Below, piece after piece: positions 37,445 through 52,862 of a stretch of DNA of 64,000 nt. A program made the translations under genes and the position numbers. Within the stretch, counting starts at the first letter, position 1. Every line of letters begins with the position of its first letter. The notes under the pieces are model-generated. The model saw only the letters and a program-made list of their open reading frames with translations. It did no database searches and had not been told where the DNA came from. Source of the DNA: Pomacea canaliculata. Taxonomy: Eukaryota > Mollusca > Gastropoda > Architaenioglossa > Ampullariidae. The stretch covers positions 8,765,507 through 8,829,506 of the forward strand of contig NC_037592.1 of the NCBI RefSeq assembly GCF_003073045.1. Reading direction: 5' to 3'.

Positions 37445-40400
37445 CTATCTGTAGTAGTCACCCCGTGAAGGATATGGTGACTTCTCTTGGTTGCGGGCCA
37501 TGTCATAAACAATGTCGTCTGGTTGCGGCACATATAGGTTGTTCAACACATGAATAAGAATGGATGTCACGATGATGCACACCAGCTGCAACACAAAATA
37601 ATTCAGGGTAAGCCCATCTAATCAGACAATAAATTCAGGTAATCTGATATCCAAAATCTATACATGAAGTTGAAATCTAAGAAATGAACTGATTGAGGCA
37701 TGCTCAAAATTTGTCATCGGCTTCCTCGCTAAAAGTGGCATGATGATTTCAAAACATTTATGCATGTCTTGCTGCATTCTGACGAAAGCAACAAGACAGC
37801 CACGTTGCTTTCCGAACAATTACAATTTTGGAAAATTAATGCACAGCATAAATTTTATATTTTTGTCATCATATTTCTTCAAAATTATAAACAAAATGTG
37901 TATAGATAAAATTGTGGGAATATTTTTTTTTCTTTAAAAAAAGTATAAAAACTAAAAGTAACAATATTACAAAATAAAATGTAGTTAGTAGCAAATAAAT
38001 TTCTCTGCTTTTTGGTATGTAAAACAAATACGTAAAAAAAAAAAATACCTGAAGTATCCCGATGGTTATAACAACACCAGCAACCACAATGACATACTTT
38101 TCGAAGAATCTGCTCAAAGCTGTCTTACAGCCCTGAAATAAGAAAATATCACGTTCTTTCACATGTAAATATACTTGCAAACAAAAAGTGTAATATGCCT
38201 CCCATATAAACTGTATTTATAAGATACAAAAAGAAAAAAATTATATGAAGGCATATTTATTTAAAATTAACGCGGTAAACACTTTCAAAATGGTCCTTGA
38301 AACATTTTAACTTGCTGAGGTATCTAAAAAAAGTATATAAAAAAGTAATAATGATTTAAGATAAAACTCATCTCATTAAATATAAACATATAAAAACATT
38401 TTTAAAAAAGAACTGTTCCTCACTTCAGTATAGATGCCAGGATTGAGATTCTGCTCTCCACTAGAATCAGTATTTAAAACATAGATGGGGCAGCTTGTCA
38501 TTTCCTTCTCATAGCGCAGGTAATCTTTGCAGCAAGAAGGAGGTGCATATTTTATTGGGGAGTTCTCATGATTGCTTTGAGCCCAGTTGGAGTCAATGTA
38601 GTCCCGAGGATCATCACCACCACAGCATTGCAACTAATGACAGGGAGAGTGGAAAAACATTATCAATAAAACCCCATTGATTCTTGTACGAGACAGGCCA
38701 TTACTAAAACTGATATGACAAATTTACGTAAGGACCTGTAACAACACATTATTTCATAGAAACAGATGAATTTACATCAAGGATATTTATTAAAGGGCAT
38801 GCCTTACAATGAAATTATTTTAATAAAATAGACACAATAAGAGAAAACAGTAATAAAACAGCTGTAGCATCTTTCAGATGTACCTCTGATTGCATAATGT
38901 TGACAGCACGTGTGACCTTCCTCAGTGGTTCACTAGAGTAATCTTGGGTAATGACATTTTTTATCAAGTCACTTCGGCCAACTGTGTTTTGCAGCTTTTG
39001 AAAATTGAACAAATAAAGAAAATAGCATTAGTATGCATAGGCACATTTTTAAGTGCTTAAAATGTAGATAAAAAAGAAAAACAGAACGGTTTTTAAAGCA
39101 GTAGCATAAACAGCTGTATGCAGACTGCATGAGAAGAAAAATAAAAGTACAAATATATTATAAAAAAAAAATTGGAAAAAAGTGCTTCACGCAAATGATA
39201 ATCATTATGATAATCATTATGATGAAGCTTGCCTTAATGGACTTATTTAAGACCTGCCAATGGAATGTTGAACAAAACTGTTATATAGAAGCAAACTGAA
39301 GGTTCATTAATGCTATAGTTACTGCAACACTCAAACATATGTAGTCACAGGTCTGGTACTTCATTATGGACTTACTTCTTCTCTGTACACAAATCCATAC
39401 ACTGATCCTGATATTGTCAAGACTATCGCCAGGCACATTGCTGTCAAATACTGAAACAATAGCACAAATCACTGCATATCTTGCTCATCTTCATCAGGAA
39501 TCAGAACATCTTTATTATTATTGCTAAAAGAAAAAAAAATCCAATCAATTAGGTCCAAAAAAGAGAAAAATAGGAAAACAGTTCTTAATTAAAGCTAGTC
39601 AGCAGCAGAATAATCCTATTGTGAAGTAGCTCTCAAGTGTTGAGTGCCGTATCAAGTTTCTGCCAGCCTGCAGTGTCTCCTTGAGATGATTTTACAAGAG
39701 TTTAGACTAATTATACCCCCCTGCACTTGTGTCTGACCCACTGATTGTTTAGTGCCCTATTAAATGTGTACTAAGGTCTCCAGCAAGTATGGTCTGGGAC
39801 ACGGGTTTTGCTCTCAAATGAGGTATCACAAAAGACATTTCCTGCTCCCCTCCTTACTCCAACAGAGACATATGCCAAAGAGAGAAATGAATATTGATCA
39901 TGATTAAGGTGTGTGTGTGTGCATGTGTAAAAGTGGAGCAAAAAGAAAACAACCAAAAAAAAGCAAGAATTATTGAAGAAAGAAAGTGAGGAACATAAAA
40001 AAGCAAAAAGAAGCAAAGGGAGAAAACATAACATTGAAAATCCAAGACATCTACAGATATTCACCATATTTCACTTGGACACTATTTTCACAAAAACTTG
40101 CCACAGACTAAGATTCTCTTGACATGGTAAATAACCAAGCTTAATACACTGCTAAAAGACCAAAGCTGATCTTCATTGTCTGCATTATCACCTAAATAAA
40201 CTTTATATATAAAATGGACTTACCACCACAAGTGCCCACTTGATGGTCTTTAGGCCCCCAACAAGGCCAAACAACGAGAAGACTAGGATCAGCGCTCCAT
40301 CCACAAGGCTGACATACAGAAGGATCAGATAACGGTTCAGCTCATTGTTTAACTCTAGATATTCATTTGTCCAGAAGTCCAGTCGAAGCCATAGCAGCAC

Positions 40401-43400
40401 CCCAAATATTGTACTTCCCAGCACCTGTCAAACAATAACAAATAACTCACAGTAAGATACTGTATTCAATACAATAATAGTATTGCCATGCCTGACACCA
40501 AGATCACCAGGGTTAATAAATGGCTGGTCTTCAGTGTCTACCACAAACCAATGCACACCGATCAGTACCTACAGTTTGGTAGTCATCAACCTCATAAACT
40601 GGGGGTGATCTGCACTCTGCACTATCGAGCTAAGACTATCTGCTCATCGAATGAAGCTCTGGAGGGAGAACCAACACCTGAAGGAAGTGTTCAGAACTGA
40701 AGGCTATCCCATATTGACATAGCAATTACAAGTGAGCTTTAAGATTGCTCTCCATCACTTGTTCAGCAGCTGTGCCTGTATGTCAAAGATGCCAGGAAGA
40801 ATGGGGTCACTGTCCACACCAAGCCATACAAGACCACTTGCAGCAGACCAGTGGATCCTAATACAAGACTGACATGCTGGACAAGTCAGGTACCATCAAC
40901 CAAACAAAGTACCATGACTGTGGGGGAAACGGAAAGAATGCTGAAACTAAAATTAAAAAAAAAAAAAACATGGAAGGCAGCCATCCCTGGTAGGGGAAAC
41001 ATTTACAAAATGGCACAGGTATTCTCCCCGGATGAATTTTTTTATACAATACAACTTTAGCGATCCCGGTAATTCAATTGCTCATACTGACAATAATATA
41101 TACATATGCATGATATAAAAGAGATAATATAGATATATATGATGTCCCCATTTTGGACCGTGAGATGAAGTGGTTCAATATGTGTCTGCTCAAACCATCA
41201 ACACATTCTCTAATTAAATAAGGTATTCTAATTTTTAATGATCAAGTGACTTTATTTTCATTCACCTACCCTTTGAAAAAAAACACCAATAAAAGTACAT
41301 CAGCTATCAAAATAATTTTAGTGCTGTCACTGCTGGTTACACCATAACAAAAAAAGTGTTGTGACTGCAATTTTTTCAGAGATATACATTACCGTCTCTG
41401 AATTTCCTTCTAAAGATTTTTATGAAATAATACTGGTACTTTAATGTTTCAACATAGCCTCAATCCCAAAACCTTCCCAGCTTGAATGCTGTATGTGGTT
41501 TGCTTGCTTGAGTAGAATAAATGAGGCTAGAAATCAATAGCACCCCCATTAGATTCCTTATGTCAAGTGTCAATCTCCAACATCTTTGCCAAGCCTGGCT
41601 CTAGCAGGATATCAGGTTTAGGAGGTAGCCAGGCTATGGTGAAAGCATGGTGGAAGAGGACTTGATGCAGTACCCCCAAACTAGACCTTCCTGATATTGC
41701 TGAGCTGCTCAAGCTTCCCTTCTGGTCCACTCTGCTATTTCTAGGTTGATCGGGGAATTGATCACAGATTCCATTAGGTGACCGTTGATCACAAAATCTT
41801 ACTCTCCATGTATTTCATAACCTGCATCTAATCCTGATGTTAAAAAGAAAATCCAAACACTGTCAATATAAGTTTGTTTTTAAATGCCTTTAGTAAATGG
41901 ATGCTGATATGTGCGTGTGCATATAATAATATTATTAAGTGATACTTTACATAGTACAATATCTCAGCCAAAGGCAAACTCACTGCACTGAAGATCACAA
42001 AAGAGTCACAAAGATGAAGAACAAGGAAAAATGGAAAAGATTTACTGCATTCCAGCAGTAAAGGGCGATCACTGTAGACGACGCCAGAGAATAAGGGTTA
42101 TTGACATCATGAGAATACTGAGAATATATTAAGAAATCTGAAGAATAATATATATATATCTAGGCATTTATGGCTGTAAAGCAGCATCTATGAGTATATA
42201 TATGTATGTTGTCCATAAAGGCATTTATATGAACAAAGAGACATAGTATTATCTATGAGAACATACATAGGTGTCCATATGAGCACAGGAACAGTGATAT
42301 AAACATATCACACATTCTACATGACTGTTGCAAAGCCACCATTTTCCAACTGTCTACTTTTCATCCTTTGCTACTGCACTGTATTAAAATAAACACATGA
42401 AATGGCTTAGCATCACACATTTCAAGGCCACTGCTATTTATACACTAGCCTATTCACATTTACCTTTCACTCTGCTTTCTGTTTATTACACTGTTCTGTT
42501 TAGGACACATGCCACACCTGCCACCTTTTCTTCCCCCTACCACCTCTCCCCACAGTTCTAAGAGAAAAACTGTGGCAAATGATGTTAGGTGACCTGTATG
42601 GTCCTCCACTCACATATTGTTGCTCTTGCTTATTTGTAGTGCTTAGGGCTGATGTACTGCAATCTGGCTAAATACTTTGCTGGTAATTTGGTAAATCTAT
42701 GTATCTTTCTGACTCCTCCAGCCCAGCAGAATATAAAGTGTTTATTATTTTATAGATCCTAATAATTTAAACCTCAGTCCCATCTTCTGCTGCAGACTAA
42801 AATGACCTCTCACAGCACTCACTAAAACTGCACTTCATACTACCTACCATGCACATTTGGAAAAATAAAGCCAGCACATTTAATAGTTGTCGGCAAAAAC
42901 TTAAAAAACTAAAGTTTTCACAGTAGTAATGTGATCCTTTCTGCAACCACATTTTTAATTTCTATTAACCTTCTCTCTATCAAGCACACTAATCCTGTAA
43001 ATTCTATTTCTCTGTTCAGCTCAATGTGGAATCTCACAAACAGAATTATAACAGTGCAGCACTCTTCATTTGGCATCCGCTAATGTTCACCTCTGAACTC
43101 CTCCAAACAAACATTACATTCCTAAAGAGCTGCTTACTGCATGCTTGGCTGATTCACCAAGTATTTAAGACTGATCCACTACCTGAAAAACCTTCTTCCA
43201 GCTCAGATATCTACAGAGGTGACAGGATGTTGGCACAAACACCAAACTTTCAAGCAGATGCAAAATACCCTTTTCCCTCTCCACTTCAGGTCCACCTCTC
43301 TGTATGATACAGGCCTACTCCATGGAAAGGATAGCTGCAAATAACCCCCCCATCATTGACACCCTCCCTCATTCTCTTCCAGCCCACTGCTGATTAAACA

Positions 43401-46400
43401 ACCCAGGATTTGCTTTCTCCTTTTCTGCAGTCAAACTATGAATCATTGCCAAACTGTGCTGGTGTTGCTGGATAAGCCCTAGAATAAGTGCCAATGATGA
43501 GAGTTGCAGTCCTTTAACACTCCTGCCGCCTGTGTGAGAGCAGTGCTGGCAGAGGGCACCTCTCTGTCAAACAAAGCTTAAGCACGCAGTGATGGGCAGC
43601 ACAGATCTTGTCTGGGGATACTATGTCCCCAAGTGATCAGTTTTTGCTGGGGAGCTGCACTACTAGACAAGAGTCAGCTGTGCAATCATGACCTGGTCCT
43701 GGTGGTGACACTCATTTTGTCAAAACTATGTCAACATTTTTGCACTTATAAATCAGAAAAAGTAGCAGTATGTTCAAAAACTTTTAAAATGTTTGATGCA
43801 AATACAGAATATTAATACCACCACCCTACTAGCAATTACACCTCTGTCAATATAGATGAACAAAGTGGTTATTCTAGCTAGCATTTTGAGAGTATTTGTG
43901 CATGTACATTTGCAGTCTTCCTTTCATCGCTCTGAGAAACTTTGGCATGCAACAGTACAGCATGCTAGGCTTTCGGTGGTAACAAAAACATGAGATTAGC
44001 AGATTGTGAAGGTTCTCAAAATTTACAGGGATGATCAGCACAGGTGGAAGAGAAACCTAATGCATGGGCAGATAATTTTATATGCATCACCCAAAGAAAC
44101 TCGGTCATGATAAGAAAGGGGCTAGAAGAAAAATGAGCTTTATAGTCAGATTATTGCTTATTGTTTTCCATGCATGTGGTGGGTTGCTAAAGAGTGTTAA
44201 CCACAAATCAGTAACTTCAACAGAAACATTTCAAACAGCAATGACACAGGAAATGGTTGATGGATAAAAACACCAACTACCCTCACTTCTACTTCAGGGA
44301 CAATAAACAATAAACATTATATAATGAATGGATTTTCTGTTTCAAAATGTTTTCACTGTGATTCTGTTCTCATTTTTTTTTTTTATGTTTATGCATCAAC
44401 GAAAAACTCATGCTTGGTGCTTGTCTTAAAAAACTGCATAACTGTCCATTTAAAGAGAAAATTTATATTTATTTCACTTTTGACTAAGAAAATATAGAAC
44501 ATAAATACTTATGCAGCTGAGTATATCTTTAGAACACAATTTCTAGGTGCAGTTCAAGCCTATCTCAATGTGTAACTGAAGACTACAGAACCCTGTAAAA
44601 TATTCAAAACAGCATAGATCACTAGCATTTTAAAACACCCATGTGCATACATGTTCATAAAGTCTCAGCATGTTTGAAACAGTGTCATAACAAAGTGGAA
44701 GTCTATTGCAGGATTAGAAATATGTATAGTGTACACAATTTGCTAGCAACTTTATGTGCACACACATGGGATAAATTTAAACTCTGAAAAATTGTTTCAA
44801 CATTCTTTGACAACTCCTTTTTGTTTCTTGGCATATTATCTTATGTCATATCCTTTTCTTTTTGCACAGGAGAGGAGGGATTGATAAAGTAACACTTGGA
44901 AACTGTGGATCCTTATCATAAGTTGACTCAGTCAGACTGAGAAAAAGTTTCAACGCTTTACCAAGCCTATCAAACTGCACCTGGGCAACATTTTAAAACA
45001 GGAAATTGTTTTAAAAAAAAAGTCTAATAGCTTAACCTCTCAGAAGATCCCTACTTAAGTGAATTAGCATGATTATGGCAGACCTGGCCAAGGCATGTTT
45101 CTGTCTGCTTTTTAACAGCCCACATCCTGAGCATTTAGGATTTTAAGCCAATTTAAGCCCCATGCACATGCAGGTACATTTCTGATAAAATAAGCTAACT
45201 TTCCTTTTTATTTTATGATAGCAACTTCATGTGTAATTTAAACACTGAAACAAGTGGCTTTGTAACAGCATTTATAAATTTCAATAATTATGCCAAAAAA
45301 GTATGTTTGAAGTATAACAACAATGTGAGACTTTTGTAATGTCAAGTTTATTTAAGTTTAACTCAGATCAGTTTTGTTTAGTTTTTTTTTTTTGCCAAGT
45401 CCTGTCTAAAGCAAGCTGATCCTTTTTCTCCTACCAGTTAACAACTTCAAGCACTTTCAACGCCAACCTGCAGAGTGTGATCTATCTTGGTCGTGATATT
45501 GCATGTTATCTTCCTATTATTATTATTAAACAGTAGAATCTAAAATGCATGGATTCCTTGTTGAAATTGTAAGCTATGCAAGTTTCTAAAGCTAAACAAT
45601 TTTGACTTGTTTACACTTTTTGATTTTCAAAGATGGCAGCAGATCTTTTATCCCTGGACAAATATTCCCTATCATCTGGCATGTGGATATAAGCACTTTA
45701 TTTTTATTGTCTAGAATATTCTGTACTCAGAAAGATGAATGCTAACTGGTAATTTCTACCTTGTTCCATGAAAAGCATTACTGTGCACAGCCCACAAAAG
45801 AAACAATAGCAGCTCTGATGAGTTCAGTGACCTCCAAGTTAAAGTTCATGGGAATGTGATCTCATGGTTCCATGTCATTTCATACTAATCAAAGGTTATC
45901 AAGTGTGTGCCCTCACATGTACATAAGCACTAGCAGTAGTCCTTGATAACAAATTACATTCTTTGAATGAGATTTAAATTATTTCACTTCAATGACAGAA
46001 TGCAATTACTAATTTGACTCCAATAAAGAAGTCAACTTTGACAATAAAAAATCACAGTTGGAGGGTTTTTTAAGGACAAAATCAATCTAAGGACAAACAA
46101 TCTATATTATGACCTTCCCAGATGATGTCAGGTATCCTGTTAAACAAAGTACCCTTAAACTTTCATTTGTAAGAGTGTGAAGAAAACTTAGGAACTCTGA
46201 TCCAGTATAGACAGAAATGCGTTTACAGATTTTGCAGTTATCACTGCACGTTTCAATCTATTCATGTAATCATGTGTACTTATGCTTTCAAGGTATGAGC
46301 ACATATATATAAATGACATCTTTCTGAACTATTATAAATCCCATGTCACAATTATGTTATTTGTGACATACCATTCAGAGATCAGACAGAGGAGCAGCAA

Positions 46401-48023
46401 CCGCAATGGTGTAGTTTTTAAGCCCACTGTTTGCAACCAGATGGCATCCGTAAATATGCCAAGGTTTACATTTCAGTCTCTGTAAATCTCTTTTGTTGAA
46501 TGTTCACGTTAGGATTTGTCTTGGCCAAGAAACAATTCCTTCCTTTGTCCACTCTCACTCCTATTTTTTTTTCTTTTAGAATAAAGACCATACCTCCCCA
46601 CTCCCTCGCTACATGCTGTGGTGAGAAAAGATGTCAATTTGCAAGCCAGAACATGGCAGTTTTGCCAAAATCATGACATTAAAAATGAAATTATATTGTG
46701 TCTGGTTAAAATGAGAGGCCCAGATTTGACCTGTGGGCCGTAGGTTGGGCACCCATGCTCTCTTGTGAATAACTTTAAAAAAAAAAAAACTCCAAGGTAA
46801 TTTGACTGAAATTTGTACTTTCAAAACTGAGCTTTTCAACTTCAATTTTTCAGAAACATTGAAAATTATCTTGAAAGCCCACAAGTAAAGACATGGGAAC
46901 CACATGGCCCAGCTAAGGGCGGGTGCCCAAAACTGGGTCCTCTGGCAAGGTGTTGTTGCGGCCCTATGCTCCTCAAAGGAGCAACAAGGAATAAACTAAA
47001 CATAAGTAAAATTTGCATTCTTTTCCCCCACTTCAATTGCAGTTAATAACAATTAAAAGATTTAGCCACAAAAGCTTAAGCAGTGCATCAACAAAATAAT
47101 ATGTTGTTATAAAAGTTCTGTGGTTGATAAAATATGAATAAAAATATAAAGGATTAAATCTGATGATGTATTTGTTTGCTGGTGTCATTGTTTTCATGAA
47201 CCATGGTTTGAGATAGAGGGAACGATATTTTTTTTTTTAATAAGAAAGTAAAATGCTAATAAATGAGCAAATACTGCACAAGTATTTCACTAACATAATG
47301 AAAAATGCTTTCCAGTCTTTCATATTATTTAATACATAGGAACAAATGCATTACTCAGATGGCACACAACACTTTATCTGCCAGGGCTAATTTTAATCTA
47401 TGTAAAGAAACTGAAATATCCTTATCACTGGTTCATTATGGGTCGTTCATTAACGGCACACAACTCCACGCCTGCCTAACACCCCTCTGTTCAGTCTACC
47501 CCACTCTTCGATGGGATCGTACCAGATACTGTTGTTTAAGCACCGTAACATGGCGTCGTGCGTGCCACCCAAGCAATACAGATGCACCCTCTTTGGTTGC
47601 ATCACAGAACGCTGCTGTTACAATATGTCTGAAGTGCTACTGATCTGCAACATTATTAAACCAACCCCCACAAACATCAATCAATAACTAGAATACCGGA
47701 AGTTCTAAACCCTCTTTTGTCTGTAACAGTTCGCTTAAGAACAACGATTTATTTATCTATTTTTGCAAGTTTCTCTCTCTTGGCATAAAGCAATAATGCC
47801 AGTAGTTAAGGCCCATCACGGAGCGACGTTTGAGTTGACAGTATGACCTGCACGCAGAGTACACAGGCAGACCGTGTGAAGTGTCTGCAGAAAATGGCCT
47901 CTTTCAAAAAAATATTTTTAATGTTAGAAAAAAAAAACAAATTTTTATACTGCTTACCCAAAGGATCACCAGAAAGATGGAGAGAACGCACTTAAGGCAG
48001 AAAAGCTTCTGATCCGTTCTCAT
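37445..48023 (-). CDS. Tetraspanin
   Basis: Minus-strand exons: 48023-47958 (ATG), 40424-40224, 39450-39376, 38994-38884, 38633-38424, 38132-38049 and 37585-37445 (TAG), giving 295 residues. It is a four-pass membrane protein that organises tetraspanin-enriched microdomains. TM1 spans the exon 1/2 junction (VLSIFLVILWVLG), TM2 is in exon 2 (LILLYVSLVDGALILVFSLF), TM3 in exon 3 (AMCLAIVLTISGSVYGFVY) and TM4 spans exons 6/7. The large extracellular loop is exons 4-5, with the diagnostic CCG (LQCCGGDD), a PPSCC and single cysteines in TSCPI and GCK, six in all. The C-terminus ends RGDYYR. All introns are phase 0. The ATG at 48023 has A at -3. The frame is open further upstream but has no ATG. 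The subfamily is not assigned. Intron 1 is 7.5 kb. Confidence 0.93.
40480..40990 (+). mobile_element. Penelope-like retroelement fragment (tetraspanin intron 1)
   Basis: Plus-strand translation gives VYHKPMHTDQYLQFGSHQPH, then HKLGVICTLHYRAKTIC and a broken HLKEVFRTEGYP. This is the RT-to-endonuclease linker seen in Penelope-like elements. Near 40895-40930 a KYHDCGG piece may be the start of the GIY-YIG domain. It has frameshifts and stops and is antisense to the host gene. Confidence 0.65.
40991..46600 (-). other. Tetraspanin intron 1, interior
   Basis: Non-coding intron sequence. Short AT repeats occur at 41095-41140 and 42145-42205. No exon, RNA gene or recognisable element was identified. 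A less AT-rich patch at 43480-43700 is unexplained. Confidence 0.45.
46620..46960. mobile_element. Possible hAT-derived non-autonomous element
   Basis: The minus strand from 46757 reads CATGGGTGCCCAACCTACGG, close to the usual hAT terminus (CAGGGGTG..CAACCTGCGGCC). A GGTGCCCAAAACTGGG stretch at 46922-46937 may be a second end. Limits and target duplication are not resolved. Confidence 0.35.
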
Positions 48024-48449
48024 TTTGAGGAGAGACAATCCCACTTGCACGAGCAGCTCGCAAAGACACTGTCTCAGACCATGTCCAGACTTTGTTTTGA
48101 AGCTCACTTCCGTATGACCTCATTTGATCAACACGAGGGGGCGCTTCAGCACTTCCGCCCTGTAACTGGCATGTTTGCTATAGAGGTGTGACTCCGATCG
48201 GAAAGCTTTCTCTCCCCCAACAAATTTGTTTTTCTCGTAGCTTTCTGACGAAAACCACTTTGAGAAACATTTAATTTTACTGCACTATATGAACATCCAT
48301 TTGATGATCGTTTTTTCCTCATTTCTGAAACGCAGTTTTTGCCGTTGAAAAGCAGACGACAGATAACTGATAATGATCGGGGGATGAAATTCTCTCATCC
48401 TAGCTTTCATGTTTGATTAATTTGTGTGCCAGTATATATTTATATCAAC
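48024..48449. promoter_or_regulatory. Bidirectional promoter, tetraspanin / METTL15
   Basis: 426 bp separates the two divergent start codons. It contains two CACTTCCG motifs (48105-48112 and 48150-48157), each the reverse complement of the ETS/GABPA core CGGAAGTG, common at housekeeping promoters. No TATA box is evident at the expected place. Confidence 0.55.
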
Positions 48450-51006
<2,557 letters not shown>

Positions 51007-52862
51007 TAGTTCAGATAGGTGGCTTTACTTTGCATCCTCATCTTCTAATTTTATTGCCTAACCTTGCTAAACTGCATCTCTGATACGATCTTCTGTACAC
51101 CCTTATATGTGGGTGATGAAACTTTGCAATCAAGTCAGTCCTTTCCAATGTGAAATTTACAATCTCTTAATTACTAGAAGTTTCATGCTCAGAACTTATC
51201 CATAAACTTTTTGAGAAAGAAATCTTTTTATTTCACTTTTGTGATTAAAAAAATGGCATACACTTTTGCAATGATTGTTAATAAGTGAAAATGGGAATTG
51301 TTATAAAGTTTAGTTGACGGAATGCATACATTCACATGCACACTTACCGTATATTGTATGCAATTAAAATATACGTGTGTGTGTGAGAGAGAGATCTTAA
51401 AAGCACAGATGTGAGAAACAAAGTTGTTTTTGAAAGCAGGATTAGGATATAAGAATGCATGACTTTTGAATTCTGTGAGCACACAATTTTTTTTTCAATA
51501 CATGTCAGTACAGGTGAATCGATACAGGAGATAAAAGGATATTTGAATCTCACAAGACAATGACCTTATTAAAATTTGAGCATTTATCACCTGCCAGAAA
51601 ATGTCACAACAAGCAAAATGACAGTAGTATGGTCTGCCTTACCAACAGTAACAAATTCAGTGTATGAAATGAAAGCCTCCAACAACAATGAATACTCTTG
51701 TGATCATTATTAAAAAACAAAATAGCTGTCCCACACATAAATTGCAAAGCTCCTAGACTTGATATTTATAAAATCAGATGGCAAAGGCAACATGCAATTT
51801 TAAACTGAATTCCCATATAGATGCTGACTTGCTTTAAAGATAAAAATGGTACAGGGAAAAAAAAGCTTGTTTTTTTGATATAACATAAGTTTGTTGGTGA
51901 CAGCCTTACCATACTCGTTTAACAAATTTATTATCTATGCAAATTCAAGGTAAAACAATACCCTGTATATGCCTACATAAATCAAAAAGCTTGCATGACT
52001 TTCACTGTAGTATTAATCTCATGATTTCAATACACCATCAAATATTGTCATTATAAGGTGCCAGGAATTGCAAAACATCAACAAAATATAAATTATATCA
52101 ATAACAAATTCACTGGATTTCAATGTACTGTTATAAGCTGTTAATTATTGTGAAAAATCTTCAAAAAATTATACACTCTAGGAAGAAGTCTTTTAGTGAA
52201 GTCTAAGATACTTCAATTTCTGGTATGTGAGTATTAAGTGATGTATCTTGCAACATAAGTTTAAGAAAAGTAGAAGCACACATTAAAATTTGAATCAGAG
52301 AAGTTTATTTTACAAATTAGGAGGAGGAACTTAAGTGGTCATGTTTTCACCTGAAATAGCCAAGTGTCAAAGTGTTTAAGAACCTAAATATGCTAGTTTA
52401 ATCTTCTGCTTTAGCTATATTAATCCATTTCACTTCAAGCATAACAGTTTTGGTGCTGCTGATAAAATTTGTTCAGATCTGTCACCACCTGGTGAGCGTG
52501 AATGGGTACATCGTGACAGTTATCGTAGAAGTTTGCTTTGTATTTAACATATCTAAGTGTCAATAAGTCAAAGGAAAACGTATTATATATACACCGTTGG
52601 CACTCTTTTTATCACAAGAGAATAAAATCTTAATAAAATGCTTAGATCTAGCAAAAAATATAATACAAAAGATTTTAACTAAGTCCCCCAAAATATACTC
52701 TAATGCCAAAATCATAATAGAAAACCCAACCAGTTAGCAGCAAACCTCACTATGGAAGAAGATAAAAATGAAGAAGAATGTAAAAACAGCAGCCTATCGT
52801 GAACATCAATAGCTCAGTCATTCACACACATTCTTTTCTCCTTTAGGTTTCCCTCTCCAATG
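51007..52862. other. Convergent 3' ends of METTL15 and ERGIC2
   Basis: No coding exon. A minus-strand AATAAA lies at about 52304-52309, 550 bp past the ERGIC2 stop, and is its likely poly(A) signal. ATTAAA near 51243 could serve METTL15. A TG/AG microsatellite lies at 51374-51392. Confidence 0.45.

Noticed and set aside
43026..43307. 93-codon frame within tetraspanin intron 1
   Set aside because: No conserved motif and no promoter or splice signals.
48024..48107. N-terminal extension of the tetraspanin frame upstream of 48023
   Set aside because: The frame is open but contains no ATG. The extension is not like a tetraspanin N-terminus, which is short.
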